From: Eupeodes corollae
Lineage: Eukaryota > Arthropoda > Insecta > Diptera > Syrphidae
Assembly (NCBI RefSeq): GCF_945859685.1
Contig: NC_079147.1
Coordinates: forward strand, 230,822,765 to 230,886,764
Length of the DNA stretch: 64,000 nucleotides
Direction of reading: 5' to 3'
The position numbers were made by a program, and so were the translations under genes. Under the pieces are notes generated by a model. The model was not told the DNA's origin, ran no database searches, and worked only from the letters and a program-made list of their open reading frames with translations. Every line of letters begins with the position of its first letter. Position 1 is the first letter of the stretch. Positions 1-11,599 of this stretch are shown here, one piece after another.

Positions 1-82
1 GTACCTTCCGGTAAAATTAACGAACCTCATTCCTGTTGTGACATCCCTCTATCTCCTCGATCGAGCTCTTCTCATGCTCAGT
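1..82 (-). mobile_element. LINE fragment (linker region) in an upstream intron of dila
   Basis: The first ~80 bases closely match 10255-10335 and 55430-55510, which lie inside the two minus-strand LINE copies of the same subfamily. The match corresponds to the stretch between endonuclease and reverse transcriptase. Similarity stops near 82; the rest up to 273 is ordinary intron. The fragment probably continues left of the window. Confidence 0.7.
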
Positions 83-273
83 CGTATATTCTGAAAGTTC
101 CAGAAATCTGTAACAATGCTCAGAACAATTTGGAAACACTGCGTTTTGGATACTGGGTCAAAAACTCTAATTTTTGGGTATTTAAAAAAAAAATTAGAAT
201 AACTTTCTAGTTTTGCACAAACAACTAATTTCATAACTACTTAATCTTTTATTAATTTTATTTTTCTTCTCAG

Positions 274-2542
274 AGACATTTTAAGTTACCTTGATGATGT
301 GGAAAACAGTTGTGACAAGACGCTGCTAGAAACTCGTAGATCTATCCCCGAATCCAATCGTTCTGAAATCGAATTCGTTGTGGAGCCCGATATAGCTGAA
401 GATGTTCCTAAGTATAATTTAATAATATTATTGTTAAATAGCTTCTTCAAATTTTATTATTTCTCCCATTGCAGACTTTCAGATCTTTTAATGCTTCCAA
501 ATCACCAACTAGCCCGTCGTGTGATAAGTCTCAGTCTACGTGCCAATGAACTTGCCAATGCAGTACTCCTTTCAAAGGAGCATCTAATAAAAACTCGTAA
601 CGAAAAACAAAAAGGACTTCGGACTGAGAAACAAAACACAGCTAATCGTTTGCGCGAACAAAAGAAACATTTCGAGGGAATTGTTTCTCGCCATCAGGGT
701 TTCATTGAGCAGGTAAAAAGAGATCCATGAAAAAAGGAGTTAAGACAAAAAGAAACTAAAAATCTGTTTTCCCAATAGCTTCTTAAAGATAAAGGCTCCT
801 TATGTGAAAAAGTTGCAGCACTTACGCGAAGACTCGAGAGTCAAAATCAGGCATGGGAGCATAAATTGGAAACTGAAGTGGCGCGAGTCAAAGAGACAAC
901 TCTAGCAGGGGAAAAAATTCGTCGTGAACGATGGGTCCGCGACAATACTAAGAAAATCAAGGTAAAATATTTGAAACAATCATTCGAACAACATCATCTA
1001 GGACTTATCATGCTATACATATATTGCAGGAACTTACTGTTAAAGGATTGGAAATGGAAATCAATAAAATGACATGTGAACATCAACGAGAAATCACAGA
1101 GTTAAAACGAGCACATCAGCAGCAACTATTAGATGCCGTAGATGAGGCCCGTATGAAGCATGACCAGATTGAACATAGCATAAGAGAGTCTTGCGCTCAA
1201 GACCGCGAAACTATAATTGAAAAGGAACGTAGCGCAATCAGAGATAGGTATAAGATTGCGATTGGTGTTACTCTGTGCAAACCATTATAATTTCTTTTGA
1301 ACTTAATTGAAGGTATGAAAGACAACTTCAAGAGGAAAGATCAAAATTCGACGAAGAAAAGGCAAAGTTATGCGAAGAGCTTGCTACGGAACGCGAAAGC
1401 CATCAAGCTGATTTGAAGGATAAAGAATGTGAGATGCAACGGAAAAAACTCGAAATGCAGCGCGAACAGGAAGATGCCGTTGAAAATGCGACAAGGGAAT
1501 TGGTCGAGAAGATGTCCAGGATTGAAGAAAAATACCAAGTGAGTTACTGTGTTATGATTTTGTTCTTAAAAGCTCCCTTAATGTTGTATATTATTGATTC
1601 AAGAATCGGGTCAACTCTATGGAAAAGCAATACGAATCTGACTTTGAAATCTGGAAAAAAGAATACGAAAACGAAGCAAAAATGCGTCAAGTTGAGAGTG
1701 AAAATGCAATTCGTCAGCATTATCGTATTGAAAGGGATCGCCAAATTGACACCATTGTAACAAGAATGGATAACGAAGCCTTAAAAAATCAAGAAGAATT
1801 TGAATCAAAAATCGAGTGAGTTTAAGAGCTCTAATATGCTAACAAAACAAAATGTAATTATTTTGAAAAAAATCACTAATAATTAATGTTCTAGACGATT
1901 AAAGGAGAAATACGAAAAGGACATCTTAGAAGCAGAAACAGTCGAAAGAAATTTACGTGAAAAATATAACGAGACAAGAACCCGTCTGGCCGAATCTGAT
2001 GCTCAGGTTAAAAATAGCCAAGCTGAATTAAAACAATTGCACATAGAACTCGACCATAGTAAGAAGGTTAGTAGACCTCTTGGTGGCGATAGCAGAAGGT
2101 TTTGGCCAGCCAAAAACCCTCTGCCTCTAATCACATTTAAATTTACTTTTTAAACGTCTGTCTCTTCTCCTATAGATGTGTAATGAATTTCTTGTGGAAC
2201 GTGAACATCTGCGGGACAATGTACGTTCTGAAATTGCAACTGAAGTGGCTACCCTTAAATCGGAGCGCGATAATGAGATTCAAAAGATACACAAAAGGTA
2301 TAACCTGAGTGTTGTTACATTGCTGCTAAAGTTGTTAACGAGAAGGATTTGCCTTAATTAATTGGAATTAAACAATTCTTGTCTTTTTTGCCATTTTATT
2401 TTAAAACAGAGTTCAACAAGCCATCGAAAAGAAGGACACAACAATTGAATTACTACAAAAGGAGAACGGTGCTCTACGGGAGAGATGCATCAAGCTGGAG
2501 GCAATTATACGCCAGCAAAGGAAGGACTATTGTGTTAAATGA
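274..2542 (+). CDS. dila: dilatory / CEP131 (AZI1) orthologue, 3' nine exons, partial at 5' end
   Basis: Nine exons join in frame: 274-411, 475-712, 779-961, 1030-1247, 1313-1538, 1604-1815, 1895-2066, 2176-2297 and 2410-2542. All introns are GT-AG and 62-112 bp long. They encode 546 residues and a TGA stop at 2540-2542. The protein is almost entirely charged coiled coil. Segments such as DILSYLDDVEN, RERWVRDNTKKIKELTVKGL and the C-terminal block ending RQQRKDYCVK match, in order, the C-terminal half of CEP131/AZI1. That centriolar-satellite and basal-body protein supports cilium assembly; its Drosophila orthologue dilatory acts at the transition zone of sensory neurons and spermatocytes. Family members are roughly 1,000-1,100 residues, so about half the gene lies left of the window. 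The first exon is internal: an acceptor ends at 273 and no start codon is present. The reading frame has no break. Confidence 0.92.
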
Positions 2543-2705
2543 AAAATTTCCTTTTCCCTTTTGCTACTGGTGGTGATGGTGATGGTCGGGTTGTGGCTCG
2601 TAGGGTTGCGATGGCCTCCAGTAATGTCAGAGATTTTTAATTTAAGTATTTTTTTCGTTTATATTCCTTTTCTTTTAACTTTTCTGTGCTGCTGATAAAT
2701 ATAAT

Positions 2706-2719
2706 AATAAATTAATAAA
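2706..2719 (+). promoter_or_regulatory. Candidate poly(A) signals of the dila orthologue
   Basis: Two AATAAA hexamers (2706-2711 and 2714-2719) lie about 165 bp after the stop codon and are followed by A-rich sequence. Their position fits the 3' end of the upstream gene. Cleavage itself cannot be seen in the sequence. Confidence 0.5.
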
Positions 2720-3050
2720 TTTAGAAAAAAAAAACTTTGATAATTAGTAGGTAATTAAAATTTTTACTTGGATTTAAAATAAATTATGTTTCTTATAGCT
2801 GCAAGTTCCCAATTTCCCTTACCCATTAGGTTTTTTATGTAAATTGATACGAAAATATCCTTTTTGTGGAAGCTATCCTAGACTTCAACTTATTTCCAAT
2901 TCCGTTTTATTCGCACTTTTTCAAATTCCAATCATCTTTAACACAGCAGTTGACCGAATTCAGAGATGATATCAAAATTGAAGTTAAAAACCAAGTTGCG
3001 CGTTGTTTATCTTAATTTGCGTAACCTTCAATTCAAGAGTTTAAGTAGTA
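2720..3050. other. Intergenic, no gene seen
   Basis: AT-rich sequence between the 3' end of dila and the inverted-repeat element. No ORF, RNA gene or repeat that I can support. Confidence 0.5.
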
Positions 3051-3480
3051 TTCACATGAGCGCGACCAACGAACGACGAATGAATCCCAAAATGTGAGTT
3101 TATATACGTTTGAAGACATATTTCCACACAAATTCTTAACAAAACGAAAGCAATATAGTTTCTATTTGATTTATGATACATTCTTTTACTTTTCATTATA
3201 ATATATTAATAAATTTAAGAAAACAAATTTATTCGTCGCGAAAAAAATTATAGTTGATACGAACTGTCAAACTTTATTCGCGTTCCACATTATCCACACT
3301 CGCAACGAATAAAATAATCGCGCGTACTTAACCTCAAAAATCATTCTTGTTTTGGTTTCGGTGGTGAATGATGTTCCTCTGTGGCTTCATTCGCGACGAA
3401 TTAAAAACCCTCATGTGAAAGAAACGTCAAAATCGACGAATATTCGTTCATTCGTTGGTCGTTGGTCGTGCTCATGTGAA
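3051..3480. mobile_element. 430-bp non-autonomous element with long terminal inverted repeats (MITE-like)
   Basis: The left end begins TTCACATGAGC and the right end finishes GCTCATGTGAA, a perfect 11-bp inverted pair. The similarity continues inward for about 35 bp with few mismatches (GACCAACGAACGACGAATGA against TCATTCGTTGGTCGTTGGTC). An extra partial copy of the end motif (CTCATGTGAAA) lies near 3409. The flanks read AAGTAGTA on the left and AAGTACTT on the right, so a decayed 8-bp target duplication (5 of 8 identical) is possible, as in hAT elements. It has no coding capacity. The superfamily is uncertain. Confidence 0.7.
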
Positions 3481-4084
3481 AAGTACTTTAGAGTTTGAGA
3501 ATTTATTTGCTTCTGCTTTTGAAAATTTTGTCTGAGAATTGTTTTCCAGATTTAAATAATTTTATTTTAAATCTGAAACGATGAAATGATTACAGCCAGT
3601 TTCAAAGTTTTAAAATCAATTTAAAACTCGATCTAATAACTCATGGTTTATCTTTAAAATTTTTAAAAATGTTTAGAACTCGAGTATTTCTTCACTTTTT
3701 ATAATTTTCTTAGAATTCAGAGTGAATTTATTATAGAGTTTTAAGAACTTAGACCTTTGTTGAATAAAACAAAGTTCTAACGAATATTAAACAACCTTCA
3801 AAGCACCTGGTATAATTTTTTGACATACATTTCTGACATTCTATCGAGTAATAATACATATTAAATGGTTGTCAGCTTCGATTTAGCGGTAAACAATTGT
3901 GTCCTTAATTTCAGTTTATTAAATTAATTGTAGAATTGTCCCTGCACATCAATAAATTCGGTTAATAAAACAATATTACCTGATCATTAAATTGTTCAAA
4001 GAATAAAAAAAAAAACATTACTAATCCGATTTCTTGGTGGTGCAAAATCTTATCGTCACCTCCTAGTGCTGGAAAGGTGAACTA
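3481..4084. other. Intergenic, AT-rich, no gene seen
   Basis: No coding signal or repeat recognised between the MITE-like element and the first LINE. Confidence 0.4.
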
Positions 4085-6940
4085 ACGACGAACGTTGGAT
4101 GGACGGCAAAGCAGAGCAGCTTGCCGATGTCCTCGCCGAACTCAAAGCTGATGTGACAGCCCTCCAGGAAATGCGATGAAGTGCCAGGCAGTAGGAAGAT
4201 TGAAGGCTATGATTTCTACTGCGGCAAGTGTCTACTTGATGGGAGGTAGGGCTTATTTGGAGGTGGTTTTGCTGTCAGAATGAAACGAAACGAGTTTTAA
4301 GCTTTCAGGAAGCAAGCGAAAGAGTGACAACAATCCTTATTAAGGCCAAATTCGACCACCTGAGCCTTATCAGCGCGCATGCCCCGACGGAAGAGAAGGA
4401 TTACAATACCAAAGAAAGAATTCTACGAGCTCCTCCCCAAAACATATGAGCAACGCCAAAATTGGTAAAGAAGCCATCTTTGGTGAAACCAGATTCCCGC
4501 GCCCACATATCCACAAAGGTACTTGACTGTCCCCCGATGATCGAACATGCAACCAAATCGATCATGTTGCTATTGACGGAAGACACTCCTCTAGCATACT
4601 TGGCGTTGTTACGTTATACAGATCAGCCAACATATATTCCGACCACTATCTAGTTGGTGCTAAACTGCGCGTACTAATGTCCATGTAAGCTCTTAGGCGA
4701 ACAAATACCACGAGGAGAAGAATCAACGTTGGAAGACTGCAGCAAGAGTATACCGACAATGCCTTTGTTAAAACTAAGAGAAATATCAACAAGCGCTCTG
4801 GCAATGCATGCCGTGCCAGTGACAGAACAATTAAAATTTATACTATATTTGGCAACACTATTAATTTTTGAATTCCAAACAACTGAATCTGTCACTTTTT
4901 CTTTTTGTCTAGAAACTTCTTACGCAAATAATTCTTTTCTTGGTTTCTTTCATTAAAATAAACTTTTGCTTAAATTTAATTTTGCGTTTTCAATTCATCA
5001 GCCTTTGCCGACCGAGTATAGAGCTTGCGAGAAAACCTACAACGGACGAGATGTGCCCAAAGACCCACTGGCAGCCTTACAAACAATCCATCAGAAATGC
5101 TGCAGAAGAGGTGCTAGGTTTCTCACAGCCGCCACCACTAAGAAACCCCTGGTTTGACTCCGAATGTGCTGAGGCAAAAAAAGCCAAAGCGGAGGCATAT
5201 AGATTGTGACAGCAAATGAGGACACGATCTTCCCGCCAGCTCTATATCGACAAGAGAACGGACTAGAATCGCTTGCTCAGAAGAAAGAAAAAAGATTATG
5301 CATGAGCAGCGTGAAGACGAGGAGATCCAGGGATGTTTTAACAAGAAAAAGCCTTTATAAAAGAGTCAAAGAGAAAACTACGGGATTCACTAGCTGTCCT
5401 GGAGCCTGCAAAGATAAGGAGAGGAATACCGTAGTCGAGACGCAGTCAATGCTAAAAACCTAGAGAGATCATTTCAACCAGCTGCTTAATGGTGATGAAG
5501 TCAACGATTCAGCCAGCGAGCAGCCACGTCAAATCCATTTGGTTGACGATCTAGAGTTCCACCCACCCGGCCAGAATGAGATCAATCTATGCTGAAGTCG
5601 AACAAAGCGGCCGGTGATGACGGTCTGCAGGCGAACTTTTTAAGTACGCTGGAGCAGATCTGGTAAGGAGCTTATTACTTAAATTTGGTCGGAAGAAAGC
5701 ATGCCCGACAAGTGGAACTTAAGCACCATCTGCCCGATCCAAAAAAAAGGTGACCACCTTCTCTGCGCCAACTACAGACGCATTAGCCTTTAAAACAACG
5801 CATACAAGATCTTGTCAAGCGTATTATGTGAACGCTAATTGGTCTTTACCAGTGTGGTTTCAGGCCCGAAAAATCTACCATCGACCAAATTTTCACTCTA
5901 CGCGAAATCCTGGAAAAGAACATAGCATCGAAACACACCATCTTTTCATCGATTTTAAAGCAGCTTATAATAGTGTAGACAGAACCGAACTATACCGTGC
6001 CATGTTGATACGCCTACCAAACTGATACGACTTATCAGGATGACGTTAGAAAATACTCGTTGCTGCGTCAAAATTGGAAGAGACTCAACCGAAACCTTCG
6101 AAACCACCAAAGGACTTAAACAAGGCGATGTCATGTAGCTGCTTTAATATTGTTCTTGAAAGAGTTGTGCGCAACACCAACGCCAATACAAGTGGAACCA
6201 TCTTTAAAAAATCCACACAATATCTTGGATATGCAAATGACATCGACATTATGGGGTGAACCAAACGAGCAGTGACGGACGCCTTCTCTAATATCGAGTC
6301 TGAGGAAGAAAATGGGTCTTGATATTAACGAGGAGAAAACGAAGTATTTACTGTCATCAAATAGAGTCGATTTACACCGAAGACTTTGTTTATCCTGGGA
6401 GCTGCTGTTACTTCTGCGAATGATATAAGCGCGCAGATCAAACGTAGAATTAACCTTGCTAATCGCTGTTTCTTTGGCCTTAGCAAGCAGTTGAAGAATA
6501 CGGCCCTATCGCGAAGTACCAAAGAGACACTGTACAGAACATTTATCATCCCAGTCTTGCTGTATGGTGCAGAAGCATGGAACCTCTCCCATGCGGATGA
6601 AGGATATCTTAGTGTCTTCGAGAGAAAGGTTCTGCGTACGATCAGGCAAAGTAACATCTGGCGGAGAAGATTTAATCAGGAGTTATACGAGCTGTACATC
6701 GACTTGCCACTGGTCAAAAAACTGCGTGTTCAACGCTTAAGACAGCTAGTGCATGTCGAGCGAATGAACATCGAAGCTCCAGCCGGTAAGGTATTCAACG
6801 CCAAGCCTGAGGGAACAAGAATCAGAGCAGGCATCATCTCCGATGGAGTGATCAAGTTGAGGCCAATGCACGTCAATTTAGTATTCGAAACTGGAGTCCC
6901 AGGAGCACAATGCGCTGTAGCACCCACTGAAGTAAGTAAA
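4085..6940 (+). mobile_element. Decayed non-LTR retrotransposon (LINE copy A; subfamily 1)
   Basis: Forward fragments in several frames follow LINE domain order. The AP-type endonuclease lies at about 4100-4680 (peptides such as ELKADVTALQE, ISAHAPTEEKD, NQIDHVAIDGRHSSS, SDHYLVGAKLR). A linker follows at 4990-5470, then reverse transcriptase at 5580-6260 (SNKAAG-like and FIDFKAAY blocks; active-site box reads YAND instead of YADD), then a C-terminal domain at 6386-6940 (KRRINLANRCF, IPVLLYGAEAW, RLRQLVHVERM). The 3' end is CAATGCGCTGTAGC...AAGTAAGTAAA. Frameshifts, stops and an unrelated AT-rich stretch near 4830-4990 show it is dead. Endonuclease and RT style suggest an RTE- or I-like clade, which I cannot fix by eye. 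Confidence 0.85.
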
Positions 6941-9227
6941 CCGAGTTCTCATATTCTAGACCCTCAAATGTAAGGGTCTAATAAATCGAAGTTTTATCTC
7001 AGACTGAGATCTAAATCAGAGTTCTCATGCTCGAGAACTTGAAATAATCTAGAACTCTATCAAATTATACTTTTTTCAATAAACCGGCATTTAAATACTA
7101 GTTCTCTGTCAAGGAGTTGGCCGTTAGTTTACATAGCTTAAAAATCATTAATGTATATTGCTCAGATACGATACAAAATCTTGGGCCAAACACTTGTTTC
7201 TTTTTAAAAAATCAGTTAAATGTCAATTCAGTCCGTGGTTTCGATGTAGTGGAGCTCGCAGCAAACATTTTTAAACTCAGTAATTTGACGAGTACTCAAA
7301 TAGTTAGTAAAATAACAAATTCGAAAAGAGTGGAAGCGTTACTGATGTCGTAAGCCCTGTGCATGTGCATCATCATCTTAACGCTAGTGTTGCTGATGAT
7401 CCGACTATGAATTTTTTTCTAGCGTGTAGTACACCTTCGTTTTAGCAAGACGGGAAAACAAGCTACACAACACGATCAAGTATTACTTTGCTACGCGCCT
7501 GGTAACTGCACATACTCGCTTAAAGAACTCCTAAAAGTATGTGCAAAGTTCAAAACACATTTCCAAAATTTCCCGAAGTTATTTGGTTGGGATATTTTTG
7601 CTAAGCACTTAATCACTGAAAAAAATTAAAGTATTCCTAAAATTATAAATATGTATAATTTTAAGACAATTTTTGTATCAACAAAAATATCCCATAGTTT
7701 ATTTTCATAAGTAGTTACCTATTTAAGAAACTTGTGTACATTATATATACATTGCCTTCCCGCATGCATTTGTACTTAATTTGGAATGTTTGTGCATTGA
7801 AATATTAATAGACAGTGTTAAAGATAAGCAAGCCCATGCCCAAGCCTATAATAAAACTATGTACACACAAATGTTCATAAATATAATTGAATTTGTATTT
7901 CGAATAATTGATTCTGTTTTGGGAGACGGTTAATGACCCTAAAATTGATTTAATTTTTGGTTTAGTTTGTTCCATAGTTTGAAAGTCACAAGAGTAAAAG
8001 TTTGTGTTTGTACTTTTTCTATAATTAATCGTTAAACCATTTTGGATTGGAAAATATTCAAATCACTTTTTCCATGCAGTATTGAGTTTGGTGCTACAAG
8101 TACAAGCGATATGGCGGGCGGCGGCATGAAGCGGCGGTGGCGGTGGAGGAGTTAGTTGTTGTTAATTGCGCACTCAAATGGAATGTCGAATTAATTTTTG
8201 CTAATTTATTTGACTGATAATTTCGGGGGCATTTGAATGTTAGCTTTTAAGTATTTTCAAATGCACATAGCTTTATGTAGGTACTTTCAAAAATTGTTCC
8301 AATTTGCTTTTCATAAAATTATGTGTTCTGTGTACGACTGATTGGATTTGAGTAGTGTTCTGAAAAAAAAATGATATAGAACATTGCACTTAGTATGTGA
8401 AATAAAAATACATAAAATAAAGTTTAGGATTGTGAAAAAGGGGTTCAACCTAGACTCTTCCTGTTTGTGACCTTGAGTTAAAAAAATGTTTGTTAATAGA
8501 AAGTTTTTTTAAATAGGGGTCTAATTTTGAGCATTGTCACTTTAAAAAAAAAGAAAGATTTAAAAGGAGATACCGGTATACATCGTAGTCTGAAGGTTTT
8601 GAATATCAGAATATGCGGAAGAATCAAAGCTGGTTAAAAAATTCCACATTTTTGATGTGCTGTTAAAAAAGAATCTCTATGCTAGTCAGTAAGTCTGAGT
8701 TCAAGGGTAAACTGATATTTTTAAGGGATGCAACTGACTAATCACATTGTTTCTGTTAAACAACGAAAGACATAGAACATAACAGCTGTGCTGACATGAG
8801 ACAGCATTGAGTTTTTTAAATACTCGGTTAATACTTCAGGATAGGAATTAAATCAGCATTTTATACGCTCTCGTTAAAGGTTCACATCCGCATTACAAAT
8901 GTGTGAATCCAGGAACGAATATGAAAAACCGAGGGGAAATGTTTACAAATTCATGTTACAATAATTTTACTTTCTCAAAAGCCATTTAAAGATTTCTTTT
9001 ACTGGTGCTCGGTTACATTGACCTTCCTTAGAAAAATTAAGGATTAATACTTTACTTGTCACTGATGGGCAACCTAGAGTTTCTTATACAATTTTTGTTT
9101 GGTGAATTCTTCGTTAAATGACAACTTATTTGGAAAGTTGACATCGAATTAAATTGAATTATTAATAGATAATTTGGCATGTTATGTGTGTCCATTTCTT
9201 CGACTTAAAGAAAAGTTCATAAGATAG
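6941..9227. other. Intergenic, 2.3 kb without a recognisable gene
   Basis: AT-rich, with short open frames (for example 7117-7353) that look like chance. A small GC-rich patch at about 8105-8160 (GGCGGGCGGCGGC and GGTGGCGGTGGAGG) stands out from the background; it has no ORF and might be regulatory. Confidence 0.4.
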
Positions 9228-11505
9228 AACTACTTACTAAAGGTGGCGCTACAGTCCGGGGCAAACCTGGGTCTCAACCAGCATGCGTCTCCAGCCAGCT
9301 CGGTCCCTAGCTAGCTGTCTCCAGTTTCGCACGCCAAGTTGGTTGAGGTCCTCTCTCGCGGTCTTCCTCTACTGCGCCGTCCCTTTGCACAATTCTTTCC
9401 AGAACGATGTTGAAGAAGTCGCATGACAGTGCATTGCATTGTCTAAAAACTTTGTTGACATCAAGTGCATCGGTAAGATCTTTTCCGACTTTGATAAAGC
9501 AGCGTGCATTCTCCATCGTCATTCTGCACAAACGGATAAGTTTGACAGGGATGCCAAAACTAGACATTGCTCGGTAGAGCTCTTCCCTATAGGTGCTGTC
9601 ATACGCTGCTATAAAATCGATAAAGAGATGGTGAGTATCGATTTGAGTTCCTGGGTTTTTTCCAAGACCTGCCGTAGTGTGAATATTTGGTCGATAGTGG
9701 ACTTTCCTGGTCTGACGCCACACTGATAAGGACCAATCAGGTTGTTGACGAATGGCTTCAGACGTTCACATAACACGGAAGAAAGGATCTTATACGCAAT
9801 GTTAAGGAGACTGATGCCTCTTTAGTTGGCGCAATTTAGAGAATCTCCTTTCTTATGTATCGGGCATACTATGCTAAGATTTCACTCATTGGCCATGCCT
9901 TCTTCAGACCGTATTTTGCAGATGAGTTGTGCATGCTCCCTACCAAGTCATCGGCTGCTTCTTTGAATAGTTCGGCAGCGATGCCGTCAGCTCCAGTAGC
10001 TTTGTTTGACTTAAGTTTAGATATAGCTATCTTCACTTCGTCAAGGTCGGGTAGGTGGAATTGTTGATCTGAGTCGCCGAGGTTTTGTGGTTCTATCTCC
10101 CTTACAGCGGAATTCGGTTCGCCATCGCCGTTATATAATTTGGAGAAGTGATCTTTCCATATTCTCAGCATTGACTGCGGTTCTACTACGATGTTCCGCT
10201 GATCGTCTTTACAGCCTTCGGTTCGTAGCTGGTACCGTTGGGAGGTTTTTTTTTACCTTTTGGTAAAATTTACGAACCTCATTCCTGATGTGACATCCCT
10301 CTATCGCCTCGATGGCACTCTTCTCATCCTCTCTTTTTTTCCATCTAAGAAGCCGGTGTTCCTCTTTCCTCTTCTGCTCGTAGAGCTCGCGAGCAGCTCT
10401 AGTCCTTTTGTGCAGCGTCGTTTTGTATGCGTCTTGTTTCGCTGCGTGCGCTTGCTGGCATTCTTCGTCAAACCAGGGGTTTCGCTGTGGTGACCTAGCA
10501 CTTCAGAGGCGGCATCTCTGATGGCTGCAAGGCAATGTTGCCATTTATTTTCAATGCTTAATGCAGCATAGGACTCCTTAAAAGGTTATTAGAGACTCGA
10601 TAGGAAAAGGACATGGCAGTATCTTGCGATTGTAGCTATCTAACGTCGAATCTTCTCACAGTACTTCCTTGTTTTGGCTTGGATCGGGATATCCGTAGAC
10701 ATACCTTGGCTACAATACAACGAGATAGTGGTCCGAGTCAAGGTTGGCCTCTCGGAATGTTTGGATATCCTGGAGAAGTGTCGTGCTTGGATCGCAATGT
10801 GGTTAATCTGGTTGACGTTTGATTGATCAGGATATTTCCATGTCCCCTCGTGAATATTGAGATGTGTGAACGTCTCGCCCCGCAGCGAAATCGACCAGCC
10901 TGAATCCGTAGTCAGAGGTGGTGTCGTGCAGGCTGTATCTCCCGATTATGCCACCAAAGATGTCTTCTCTTCCTAGCTTGGCATTAAAATCTCCTAAGAC
11001 AATTTTAATGTTATAGCCAGGGCACTGCTCATATGTCTTGTCCAAGAGCTCGAAGAATATGTCTTTGGTGTCGTCATCTTTCTCTTCTGTTGGGGCATAA
11101 GCGAATATGAGGCTTATGTTGGCGAATTTAGCCTTGATGTGGATTGTCGTGATGCGCTCGCTCACACTATTGAAACTCAAGACTTTTTGCCTAAATCTAG
11201 TTCTAACAACAAATCCACACCCAAATAGACGCTGTCTTTGTTCTCGGTAGCAGTCGCCGTAGTATATATCGCAGTCTTTAAGTTTACGTTTACCCGGTCT
11301 ATCTTATCGCACTTCTTGGATGGCGGTAATATCTGCCTTGCATCAGTTTAGGGCTTCCGCTAATTGTTCGGCTGCACGTGGTCTGTTAAGGGACCTAGCA
11401 TTCCACGTACAGATCCGAATTTCGTTGTCCTTATTTCGTTTGCGTGGGTTGTCAACAGTGAATCCGTCTGTAGCCGAGGCTTGTTGGTGCTTCGCAACCT
11501 AAGAT
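9228..11505 (-). mobile_element. Decayed LINE copy B (subfamily 2), internally deleted
   Basis: On the minus strand, 5' to 3': endonuclease N-terminus (about 11500-11280), endonuclease body (11180-10827: SFNSVSERITTIHIKAKFAN, YAPTEEKDDD, VLGDFNAKLGRED), linker (10820-10180), N-terminal RT (10171-9869, SNKATGADGIAAEL) and RT palm (9723-9380, DTHHLFIDFIAAYDS). It then jumps to the extreme C-terminus (GAVEEDRERGPQP) without the YADD box, so an internal deletion is present. The 3' end in element orientation reads GACTGTAGCGCCACC and then TTTAGTAAGTAG, a (TAAG)-type tail. Several frameshifts; non-functional. Confidence 0.85.
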
Positions 11506-11599
11506 AGACATATAATTTTATTTTCAAAAAGATTTCGCAAAAAAAGAGTATTGCTGGTTGACAATAACTTTAAGTTGCCTGTAAGGTTAAAAAGGAAGT

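Noticed and set aside
1544..1808. Minus-strand ORFs opposite dila exons
   Set aside because: Shadows of a well-supported plus-strand coding exon.
7117..7353. 78-codon ORF after LINE A
   Set aside because: No recognisable domain, no exon partners, composition like surrounding non-coding DNA.
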